60,000 nucleotides of DNA, from positions 450,266-510,265 of the forward strand of contig NMRA01000046.1 in NCBI GenBank assembly GCA_002633005.1. The letters run 5' to 3'. This document shows positions 21,501 to 33,500 of the stretch, piece by piece. The position numbers were made by a program, and so were the translations under genes. Position 1 is the stretch's first letter. Each line of letters starts with the position of its first letter. This stretch comes from Phoronis australis (Eukaryota > Phoronida > Phoronidae). The notes under the pieces were generated by a model. That model did no database searches and was not told the DNA's origin. It was given only the letters and a program-made list of their open reading frames with translations.

Positions 21501-24500
21501 CACTATTATGGCATAGTTATTTCAATTTAGTTTTCGAGCAACTAAGGCATTGGACATTTTAGCAAAATTGTCTTGACACCAAACTGTTTGCATACTAGTG
21601 CTGCAGTGTTTAGTTCAACTGTCTAGGTAAGAGCCTTGTACTTACCAATAACTACGGCAGTTCAAGTGTACCATTCAAGAAAAAGAGACTCACCCATGCC
21701 ATGGGCTGGATGGCGGTAATGATGGACGCTGACCGGCTGAACCTTCACTATGAGAACGCTGATCACATCACGAATATAAGGTAGTGAGACACATTCTGAT
21801 GTCTGCAGTCACATACAAACTGAAGTACTTATTTCATACACACTTTAAAGCTTTGGTCCAACAATCTAGGGTTTCCACCTAGTATTTCAATCCATGACTA
21901 GGTGCACAGTTTTGTTTCTTCTATTTACGTAATGTTTACCATGCATTATTAGACTTAGCAAATGTCATCATGTTTTTATTTTGATTTGTGCTAAGATCTG
22001 CACTATGTATTATGATAAAGCTGTATTTTGTTCTGTTTAGCTGGCGAAAAATAAAATAGTATTAGGCCTTTTACCTTCATGAAATGGGTCTCATGATATT
22101 CCTTTACGTGATAGGATTCTAGTCTCATGATATTCCTTTACGTGATAGGATTCTAGTCTCATGATATTCCTTTACGTGATAGGATTCTAGTCTCATGATA
22201 TTCCTTTACGTGATAGGATTTTAGTTTCATCAACAACTCAATTGAGTCACAGACAATGCACGCATGCACCATTTTTGATTTTGCAATTTTAGGTTTGTTT
22301 AACCTCAGTAAACTCTGAAAGTTTTTTTGTTGAGTTCCTGATAATTTTGATGTTTTAATTTTTGGTTATGAAAATAGATTCCTATCAGGGTAAGAAATAT
22401 TATGAGATTTTATGAGGTTGAGCAAAAGACTTGATTCAATTTTTGTAGCCAGCTCAGCTGAGCAAAATACAGTTTTATTGTGTAAAATTTTCTGTGTTTC
22501 AATAAATTATTGGTAAGTTGTTTTATTTTCTAGTTATTCTGGTGGATTTTATGAATTCCAAGATGGTGAATATGTGATGCTGAGTCACAACTTCACTCAG
22601 AAGCCAGACAGCTTCACAGTACGTGCTGGATCTATAACAGTGTCAGAAGGCTCTGAGTCAAGACTACGCTATGACTCCTCGTACACTGGTGACTGGTACT
22701 TTGATGAAGGAACTTATGAATTTACCTACATGGGTGAGTCAGTTGTTGAAACTAACAAGTCTACCAATTCCCATTTAATAAGGTGTTGATTTTACAAAAG
22801 ACTGTGTTCATGGCCTAAGATGTTTATAAGACTAATATGTTTAAATGCTGACTGGCTATGCTTCACTTTTCGGTATTTGCTAAACACGCTTTTTCAATAT
22901 TCTGAAGGAGGGCATGTTTCAAGGTGTAGTTGTGAAGGGTGCAGGGGTGGTGTAAGGAAACATGCCTTGTGCCCAAATGCTCACTTTAATGTGAGGGAAC
23001 TCCAGAGAGGGGATCTGGACAGTTTGGTCTGGGAAGTCGTTCCATAAAACTGGGGAAGGGAAAAATGAGTTCTGTAGTACGATATGTGTCATTGTAGAGC
23101 CTGAAAGTAGGGTCTGTGGCTGTCACAAGTAGGTGTAGATATGGGCAGGTATAGATATGTCGGTGAAAAGTAAGGAAATGTGATCAAAATATATTAAAGA
23201 CTTGAATGCTATCTGAAAAAGAAGAGAATGGAGTAAAGGATATAATGTGTTAAGCATATTGTGCCATAGTAAGGCAGCCTTGTTAATGAAATGTCCACAC
23301 CTGTTGTTTGCAGTGTCTGGTAAAGGAGAATCCAAGAAGACGTCTCAGTTCACACGTCTGAATGCATACCGCTGTAAATATAAGAACTGTGGAGAAGTGG
23401 TTGATGTGTCACCGATGTTGGGCAAAAGGTATCTCAGTCGTTAGTTGAATCCATGTTTATGGGATTATTAATTTGATATCCCTGTGTTCTTGGCTACTCC
23501 TCTCATACCGTACATTTCTCAAGGTTGAGAGTTCTTGATAATTCATTGGTGGCCTACACTGAGTATATTAAGGATTTATGTGTGTATACCCTGACTTTCT
23601 TCAACTTAATAAATCGCTCTACGAAATAAGAATTGCAGGTTTTATATCTTAATAAGACCTCATGAAAATATTCACACGGCGCATCAACCTCGGCTAATAA
23701 CAAACTCATATAAAAATACGTGTAGTTTAACATATTTATTTGCATTTGAGAGACTAGATTCTTCATGCATTTCTGTGCAGGCCAGAAAATGCAAAGATGT
23801 GGTCCAATCCCAATTCATGGACTAATGTTGAACCTGGTTGGGGTGGTTACCTTGGCGATGGTGAATTTGACCTACCAGTGGAGGGAGATGATGTCATGAT
23901 TCCAGGAGGTGAGATTTCATTGGTGTTACTTTGTCTGACAACTAGTGACGTTTGAATCAGTTTACGATTTTGAGTATTTAAGATATTATTTCTGATTGAT
24001 CATTAGTTAAAATTTTCATTAAAAACTAATTTCAACACAAACTAAATATAAGTCAAACCTAATTCCAATGTGATGTTCTTGGGATGTCATTTCTTGAGTT
24101 TGATTGTTGAATTTCTGGTTGTGTACCAACATAATTAGTCTGATGTGTATGATGTCAATCCTCTTCTTATATATCAACTCTGAGAAAAATTGATTGAGAA
24201 AAGCGCTAATACATAAAATGATCCTATTTTAGTGATATGTCTTGACTAATGAAACCTCTGTGTTCTTAATGCAGAAAAGGAAAATTGAGTGTCATCAGTG
24301 GTGGACACTTTTTTATTCACTAACTGTTGTTTAGAAAATATTGTTTACTTTACGTAAACACGTCATTTTTGTCACCAACCATTGGTTTGCAGGAGACTGG
24401 ATTATTGCGGACGTTGACCTTCCAAAAATGAACAAGTTGTACATCTATGGGACACTAGAACTTGATGACACTCGACACCACCTATTGGAGGCGACCTACA

Positions 24501-27500
24501 TCATCATCCAAGGAGGTCGTCTGGTTGTGGGATACCCAGATTCACCATTCACACATAATGTCAAGATTGTGCTTCATGGTCATCACCGCACACCTGACAT
24601 CAACTTTCCAGATGTCACTATTGGGTCAAAGGCTATAGGTTGGTCTTTTTTCAACTCTTCTAAGCAGAGTGAATTTTTCTACTCAAATGTTCTTTAGCTC
24701 AGTTGTTCTTTTGTTAGTTTCTATTGAAAAAGAGATATTTTTATTTATAAGCTGAATTTCAAATTAACATTTGTGCAATTCTGAATATTTGATGATTACA
24801 TTTATTTGTTGTTGATGAATGCATTGTGATCATTCAGGTGTTCTTGGTGGACTAGACCTGCATGGCTCTCCAGTCAACATGCCATGGACACAATTGGCTC
24901 AGACTGCCAATGCTGGTGACAGTCTGATCATTTTGGAAGATGCTGTTGATTGGAAGCAAGGAGATGAGATTGTGCTGACCCCTACAGGTTATGATGTATA
25001 CCAAACTGAAACATTCAGGATTGCAGAGATGGTGTCGGGAAAGATCTTAAGGTTGAATGAGCCATTGAAACACAGACATCTAGGTGAGCTTGTTGCCATA
25101 TTTTGTGATTATCAGGATAAAATTGGCAAATATACGTATGAAGGAATAGGAAAGCTTACTAGTGACTCAAAGTACGTCTTGATATTATCCCAAATGAAAG
25201 TGACTAATTAAATTTATATAATTTGTCATTTAAAAGTTATTTTTTTTACATCCCATAATCACTGGTGATTGGTAAAACATTCTTTGATTGACGTTCAGGT
25301 GATGGCTACTCTGTGGATGGCAAGCAATTCAAAATGGCTGCCGAGGTCGGCCTGTTGACTCGCAACATTGTGATTGAAGGATACGAGGAGGATACAATGT
25401 TCCAACAGAACTATGGTGCTCGTGTGGTGGTCTCAACCACTGGCATGGACGATGGCAAGAGATACAAAGGTCAGGTATAAAGAAGGACAGTGTTAATACA
25501 TTAGTTAATTGTCCATTGCTCTCATCTAATATTAATGAGTTTTGTTGTAAATTACCAGGTCATTTTAATATCTCGTGCAGTATATTCACTTTTGAATCAT
25601 TGCAAAATTAGTTTTCCTCCATTCTGCAGGATGATTGACACTGGAGTAAACGTGAGCATGGTATGAACGACTGAACCATATCAGTAGTAATGTTCAATTA
25701 CATCTAGAAGGGGAGATCACCATGTTCAGTGTTTTGAGTTATTTTTTGTCAACAATTTGGTCATAGTTGATAGTTTCAAAAATGATTATTCTGAGTTCAG
25801 TCTGGAGTGGACGTTAGACTGAAGAATATATCAGTTAGTTGTGACTCAACATTGTTATAGCTTGAGATCACTTAAAAATACTGTTAATTGTCAATTTGAG
25901 TGTGGTGAGACATATTATTATCACCACAGGATTTGGCCGTGTTTCCAATGTGGAGTTCCGTCATACTGGACAGGAAGGCTTCGTTGATCCTCATGATCCT
26001 CGATTTTCATTGTCATTCCTCAATGTTGGTGACATCACTGAAGAACTGCCGTCCTATGTCAAGTCTTGCTCCTTCCATGATGGGTTCTCCACAGCCATTG
26101 GTAAGGATGATGACTATCTGGGTTTTTGTTAAAATACCATTCTATGCGCACACTTAATGTTGTTTTCTTGTGAACATACAAATTGGTCATTTGTTGCCAA
26201 CTCTAATGACACTTAACATATTGAAGAAATTTTACCTGTTGTTAACCTCAGTTTGTTGAATTCAGTCATATACTATCATAGCTTTTTATCCCACTATATT
26301 TGGCCCGTGTTCCATGTCAGGTGTGTTTGGAACCAACAACTTGGAAGTTGTGGACAATGTGATCCACCACACTGTCAGTCATGGTATTGAGGTCGAAGGT
26401 CAAGGCAGTAGACTGTTAGGAAACCTTGTCACTCTGACACTGTTCCCGGGCACGTACAATGGACGGTTGGAGGCAGAGAACCTTAACTGGGTAGCTGCCA
26501 TTATGGTAAGGTGTGGGTTGTGTGTGGTAGGCACAGCACAAAATTCCTGAATGAACCTAGTGTGATCATGTTCTTTTTAGTTATACCTAAGGCGATATTT
26601 TTTCAACAGTTCCGCACTTTTTTAATATCCACTTAGGGCCATAAAAAATGGTATGTAACAAATCTATACCTTACCCTAAACATGTTTACAATGTTACATT
26701 TTTATTTACTCAATTAGCATTTTCTTAATTAGAAGTTCAATTTTTCCCTTGCGGAATATTCCGCACTCAGTGCGGAATATTCCGCAAAATCTGTGTAATA
26801 TTCCGAAGGTCAGAAGTTGCGATCCTACCGGCGAACTTTGAAAGCTGAAGTTCCCGCCCTTTGCGTACGTGCTGCCGGGAATTGCCGTGTTGTTAAACAT
26901 TAAAATGTCAAATATGTGCACAAAGACTTTTAAATGTCATATCAACAGCATTTATTTTTATCAAATACAAACAATAATTCATTGAAATACAAACAGTTTC
27001 AAGTAACGCCAATTAAAGACAAGTATAAGTGGTGGCATTTTGGAAACGAACATTTGACTGACAGGACCGCAATGGCTAACTTTTGGCCTATTTAAAAATT
27101 ATTGCGACCGCGGTAAAAGTTGGAGCGTGCGCAGTACAAAAATTTTGATTTCACGATTTTGGGAACTGAAATAGGGACTGCTCGAAGAAAAAGTTTCATA
27201 ACGGGAGTATTTGTTCGAGTTGGAAGAACTTAAACACATCGACAACCTCCTAAGGTGTTCGTCTATGCGCAAAAGGTAGTTATAACAACGTGATTTTGAT
27301 GGTTTAGTCGGTGCGAGGCATAATTCGCCGAAAAGCTTCCGGCGTACAGAGCGCCTATAGCCTCTACATCGCCTCTGGTTCGGACCAACAGAGGCGATGG
27401 TCATTGCCTATTGTCAAAGTTGCCATTTTTCCAGTTTAACAAGTAGCGAAGTAAATGTTTTCACCCTTTTTACTTTTGTTGAAAATTTGACAAAATAAAA

Positions 27501-30500
27501 TTTTACTGTTCCACCCTATTGCGTTATAAATTGAGAAATCTTTACTTCAATGTATAGAGACCCTATCACTCTAGCCAAGGTGTGGGAAATCTTTCTTAGC
27601 CACTGAAGTTAAATTGCCAATCTCCTGTTGTCCTCTGCATGGTAATGTGATGCAAACAGAGCAATAAATGGTCATTACAGCTTGGAGGTCAACCTGCCAG
27701 TGTGTCAACTGGTTTATAACAGTTAGACTTTGATTCAGAGATTTTGAGATTGTACACCCAGAAATTAGGAACCTGGTGGAAAGCAGTGGTATAAAGTAGA
27801 GGTTTAAAGATGGTAAAAAGTAAAAGTGCATACAAAGAAAAGAAAAAAAAATACAAATTTATCAAAGACAGAACAACAAATTTCAGGCCAAAAGAATCCT
27901 CAAATATAACACATGAATTGAATGTAGAGAATACAGAGCTTTTGTGACAAACTTGTTCACTGTTTTGGGTACTACATTTGCTTATAGTGGTATGAAAAGT
28001 ATCCATGAAAACTCCAGCATAGAATGAACTTAAAGTTTAATAAGTTATTATGCACCTAAAATACTTTAATTCTAAGGTGATTGCATTAGAATTAAATGGT
28101 CAAGTTCTAAGAATGAAAGCGCTCCGAGGAGAGAACCTTGGCGAAATTAACCAAAAAGATGACGATAAAGATGATGACGAAGATGACGAATATGACAACG
28201 ATGGTGGCGAGGATGAACAAAAGAAGTAATAATGACATACACATGACGAACGTAGGAGTCCGAAATCAGTAAGAAAAAGGCTACAGTCTTGTGCGACACT
28301 TGGCGAAATTAACAGAAAAGACAACGACGGAGATGATGACGAAGATGATGACGATGATGACGAATATGACGATGGTGGTGGCGATGATGAACAACATCAC
28401 AACGTTCACATGACGAACTTAGATGTCATAAATCAATAAGAAATAGGCTACAGTCTAGTTCAATAGAAGATAAACCAACATCAATGCAGCAAGAGCGCTC
28501 AAAGGAACAGCGTTATCAGAAAATCTCAGATAACTCAACAAGTAGACGTCCTAGCGAAAAATGGAAAACGTCTTCTGAAAGCCCGTTCAAAATTCTATCT
28601 AAACTGATGGTATCGCCTAATTCCGTAAATTTTTCAAAAAAATGAAATTTTGCATTTTTTTTAAGAAATTCAAAGTCAAATAACTCGAAAACGGTAAGTC
28701 TGAGAAAAAAATTTGAAAGATTATACTTCAAAGAATCCACATGCAAAAAATCACGTCTTTTTCTCTTCCCGTTTAAAATCACACTCCAGCACGACTGAAA
28801 ATAGGTCAACATGCGCCAGATCCGCCATCTTGAAAGCAACTTCCGGTTTTTTAGCTTTGTGTAATAGCATGTCATAAGAAACTAATACCTGTAAAAATTC
28901 GAATTGGTCTTATAATGCGCCCTCTACAGGAGAAAACGTTTTTAGGCCAAATTCGAGGTGCGCATGCGCGATCGCCGATATTTCCGCCATCTTTAACCGG
29001 AAGTAAACAATTTTGGGTATATTTGTAGAAAACTTCCGGTCCATTTACTGTGCCAATTCTTAGCTTTTTAGGTAAAAAATTGTAGCCTCCAGAAGCATTT
29101 GAACCTTTAAATGAAAACAAAATGGCTGCCACAGCCGCCATCTTGGATCCGATTTTGACGAAAAACAATAGGCTTCCAGTACTTTCGGAAGTACATGTTA
29201 TGTGTAAATTTCGTGATGATCGGACGAAAATTGCGACCTGTAGCGTGCGAACAAACAAAAAAAAAANNNNNNNNNNNNNNNNNNNNNNNNNNNNNNNNNN
29301 NNNNNNNNNNNNNNNNNNNNNNNNNNNNNNNNNNNNNNNNNNNNNNNNNNNNNNNNNNNNNNNNNNNNNNNNNNNNNNNNNNNNNNNNNNNNNNNNNNNN
29401 NNNNNNNNNNNNNNNNNNNNNNNNNNNNNNNNNNNNNNNNNNNNNNNNNNNNNNNNNNNNNNNNNNNNNNNNNNNNNNNNNNNNNNNNNNNNNNNNNNNN
29501 NNNNNNNNNNNNNNNNNNNNNNNNNNNNNNNNNNNNNNNNNNNNNNNNNNNNNNNNNNNNNNNNNNNNNNNNNNNNNNNNNNNNNNNNNNNNNNNNNNNN
29601 NNNNNNNNNNNNNNNNNNNNNNNNNNNNNNNNNNNNNNNNNNNNNNNNNNNNNNNNNNNNNNNNNNNNNNNNNNNNNNNNNNNNNNNNNNNNNNNNNNNN
29701 NNNNNNNNNNNNNNNNNNNNNNNNNNNNNNNNNNNNNNNNNNNNNNNNNNNNNNNNNNNNNNNNNNNNNNNNNNNNNNNNNNNNNNNNNNNNNNNNNNNN
29801 NNNNNNNNNNNNNNNNNNNNNNNNNNNNNNNNNNNNNNNNNNNNNNNNNNNNNNNNNNNNNNNAGCAAGTTCATCACTGATTAATTATGGTTCATGTTGA
29901 CACATTGATATGTCCATGTGTTATTGACTATAGAATGTATTTCAACTTTAATTCGCAAGCATCAATTTAAAAAAATGTGAGCTCCACAAAACCATTGTTT
30001 GCGGAACGGTTCAGTAGCTGTCATATTGACCACCTAATTATTGTCAGGATTGTCAGATTGATACTTTCAAGTGGCATTGATAATAGAATGCATTTTAAGT
30101 TCATTGGGCAAAACAAATACCAAGCAAAACCATTCTGTTTGGGAAAGCGCTCCCCATGCGGAATGATTCCGCTTGCGGAACGGTTCCGCAACTGTCACAT
30201 TGATCAACTAATTACAGTTAGGATTGTCACATCGATACTTTCAGGTGGCATTGATAATGGAATGCATTTTCAGTTGATTGGTGAAATAAAAACCCCCTCA
30301 AAACCATTGTTTCGGAAATCGCTCCCCAAGCAGAATTTTTCCGCATGCGGAATGGTTCCCCTACTGTCACTTTTGTTAATTAATTATTGTTAGGGTAGAA
30401 GTTCTCATACTTTTATGTTTAATGGTTGTTGCACGTTAAGATTCGAACATTTCATGGCTTGTGTTAAGGTTCTACCAAAAGTGGTAAAATGGCATAGACA

Positions 30501-33500
30501 AGATGTCAATTTTTCCCTGAGTCTGTTTGAGGTAGGTTTCTTCATCACAAACCATTCAGCAAGTTCCCCACTGATTAATCATTGTTCTTGCTGACACATT
30601 GATTTTTTCATGTGTTATTGAGAATAGAATATATTTCAACTTAAATGTGCAAGAAAAATTTTTAAACAATTGTGAGCTCCTCAAAACTATTGTTTGCGGA
30701 ACCGTTCCGCATGCGGAACGGTTCCGCAAACTAATTATTGTTATGGATTGTCACATTGATACTTTCAAGTGGCATTGATAATGGAATGCACTTAAAGTTG
30801 CTTGGACAAAAATACCCTGCAAAACCATTCTGTTCAGGAAATCACTCCCCATGCGGATTGGTTTGAATGCGGAACGGATCCGCATACGGAACGGTTCCGC
30901 AAGTATCACTTTTATTAATTAACTATTGTTGGGGTAAAAATTCTGATACTTTTATGTTTAATGCTTGTTCCACATTAAGATACGTATATTTCGTGGCTTG
31001 TGTTAAGGTTCTACCAAAAGTGGTAAAATGGCATAGACAATATGTCAATTTTTCCCCTGAGTCGGCTTGGGGTAGATTTCTGCATCACAAATCATTCAGC
31101 AAGTTCCCCACTGGTTAATCATTATTCATGTTGACACATTGATATTCTCATATGCTATTGAGAATAGAATATATTTCAAGTGAAATTTGCAAGAAAATTT
31201 TTTAAAAAAAATTGTGAGGATCACAAAAGTATTGTTTGCGGAACGGTTCCGCATGCGGAACGGTTCCGCAACTGTTACATTGATCAACTTATTACTGTTA
31301 GGATTGTCACATCGAAAGCTTTAAGTGGCATTGATAATGGAATGCATTTTAAGATGGTTGGTGAAAAGAAATACCCCAGCAAATCATTTTGTTTGGGAAA
31401 TCGATCCCCATGCAGAACTGTTCCGCATGCGGAACGGTTCCGCAACTGTCACTTTTATTAATTAAATATTGTTGGGGTAGAAATTCCGTATTGAGAATAG
31501 AGTATATTTCAACTGAAATGTGCAAGAAAAAATTTTTAAATCTTGTGAGGATCACAAAAGTATTGTTTGCGGAACGGTTCCGCATGCGGAACGGTTCCGC
31601 AACTGTCACATTGATCAAGTAATTATTATTAGTATTGTCACATTGATACTTTCAAGTGGTATTGATTATGAAATGCATTTTAACTTTATTGGTCATGAGA
31701 ATTTAAAAAATTGCGGAACCATTCCGCATGTGGAACCCTTCTGCAACAGTCACATTGATTAATATATTATTGAGAGTGGACACATTATACTCTCAAGTAC
31801 TATTGAGAATGGAATGTAATTCATGTTTAATGGGCCAGGAGAAAATTAAAAACTTTAGTCCTGTGCTAAACTTTTCTGTTTGTGGAACTCTTCTGGAACT
31901 TTCACATTGATTTTTAAAAATAAATTATTATTTTGATTATTATTCCACAAAATATACATAATATTTCTCAAGTCACAGTATTCCACAAAACTTGCGCAGT
32001 GCGTAATATTCCGCAAAATCTGCATAATATTCCGCAAAATCTGCGTAATATTCCGCACACTTGCGGAATATTCCGCACACCTGCGGAACATTCCACACTG
32101 AGTGCGGAATGTTCCGCAGATTTTGCGGAATATTACGTAGATTTTGCGGAATATTACGCAGATTTTGCGGAATATTATGCAGATTTTGCGGAATATTCCG
32201 CAAGGCGAAAATTGAACTTCTAATTAAGCAAATGCTAATTGAGGAAATAAAAATGTAACATTGTAAACATGTTTAGGGTAAGGTATAGATTTGTTATATA
32301 CCATTTTTATGGCCCTAAGTGGATATTGAAAAAGTGCGGAACCGTTCCGCACACTTTGAGACTAAATAATATTGTCTCATTTGAAAAAATATCGCCTTAC
32401 CTGTTATTTCAGATGTGAGTAAAATGGTGGTGAGGTATTAATATTCACTATGTGGTCTGAGATCAGTGCTTTGTATTTGCTGATCAAAAATATAGCTGAA
32501 CAGAATGGAAAGTCACTAATTGCTCTAGTGAAAAAATATCCTACTCATTGGAATGCTTGCATTCAGTTAATTCAAAAGCTGCTGATGTTGAATGAGACAG
32601 AATGGTGTACCTGGATCAATGTTTGGTTACTGGACAAATGGCTCAAACTCAAATCATTGGTATTTTTCTAGACTTCAAAAGCTGCTGATGTTATCCTGAG
32701 AAAGAATGCTGTAGCCGGATCAGAGATGCTGGGTTATTGGACAAATGGTGAAAAATGTAGTGATGACGAGTCTTCCACCAGGTGGCAGGACAACTCTGTT
32801 CACTCCTGTCTTCATGGAGTTCACATGTTCAAATATAATGGACATCCTGGGTGCTCTAAGATTGCAAACTTCTTTGCATATAGGAATTTTGATTATGGCA
32901 AGTCCCATAATACTAATTTAATATAATTTTACTTGTCGTTTCAAGAAGCCATTATTACATGGATAGTGAAGGGATTATTTGAAGACAATACCTGTTTAAT
33001 ATTCAAAGTGGTTGCCGGGTATGTTTTATGACTCACACAGTAGTGAGATGTTTTCATGATTTGTTTTCGCATTTTGTATCATTTGTTAGATTTATTTGAA
33101 ATTTTTACTGATAAGAACAAATAACCCCAACGTAGCATTATACCGTACTCGTACGCTTTACTACCCAGGGCGCTTAAATTGAGAATCTAAAAAACGGGGG
33201 GTGGGCAGTAAACCGAGCATGGGCGGTTAAAATCAAAATTTTTGAAAAGTCGGGAGTTGTTGCTTACTGCACGGAGGACCGATTTTACCCTCACGGAGCT
33301 ACATTGACATCAGACTCCAAGCATATCAGTTAAATTATAGGTCGGGGGATTGAAGTAATGTACTTCAACGGCCTGCGCACACGATACAGTGGTGTCATGA
33401 TCCCGAGCGTGATTGGGTTTTTACGTACGTCGGTCGCTGCTCATCATCTCTTACATTTAAGGTATTCCTACAGGTAGGCATGCGTTCAGTAGGGCACATT

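Larger units (their letters stand above)
26589..32398. mobile_element. 5.8-kb foldback-like DNA transposon with long TIRs and palindrome arrays
   Basis: Inverted ends about 200 bp long are shared by 26589-26800 and 32190-32398. They begin AAGGCGATATTTTTTC and continue through matching GGCCATAAAAA, CTATACCTTACCCTAAACATG and AGAAGTTCAATTTT segments. A 4-bp duplication ACCT flanks the element (26585-26588 and 32399-32402). The interior includes a decayed acidic tandem repeat (28130-28455), a CGCCATCTTG-type repeat before the gap, a gap of N, and an array of GCGGAA/TTCCGC palindromes. No transposase is visible, though 597 bases are unknown. It sits in a fibrocystin-L intron. The superfamily is not determined. 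Confidence 0.8.

Noticed and set aside
29107-29884. Long ORFs crossing the first gap
   Set aside because: Most codons are N; the frames are open only because unknown bases are not counted as stops.
31995-32205. CRISPR-like array
   Set aside because: Repeats are adjacent inverted palindromes without unique spacers, within a eukaryotic transposon.
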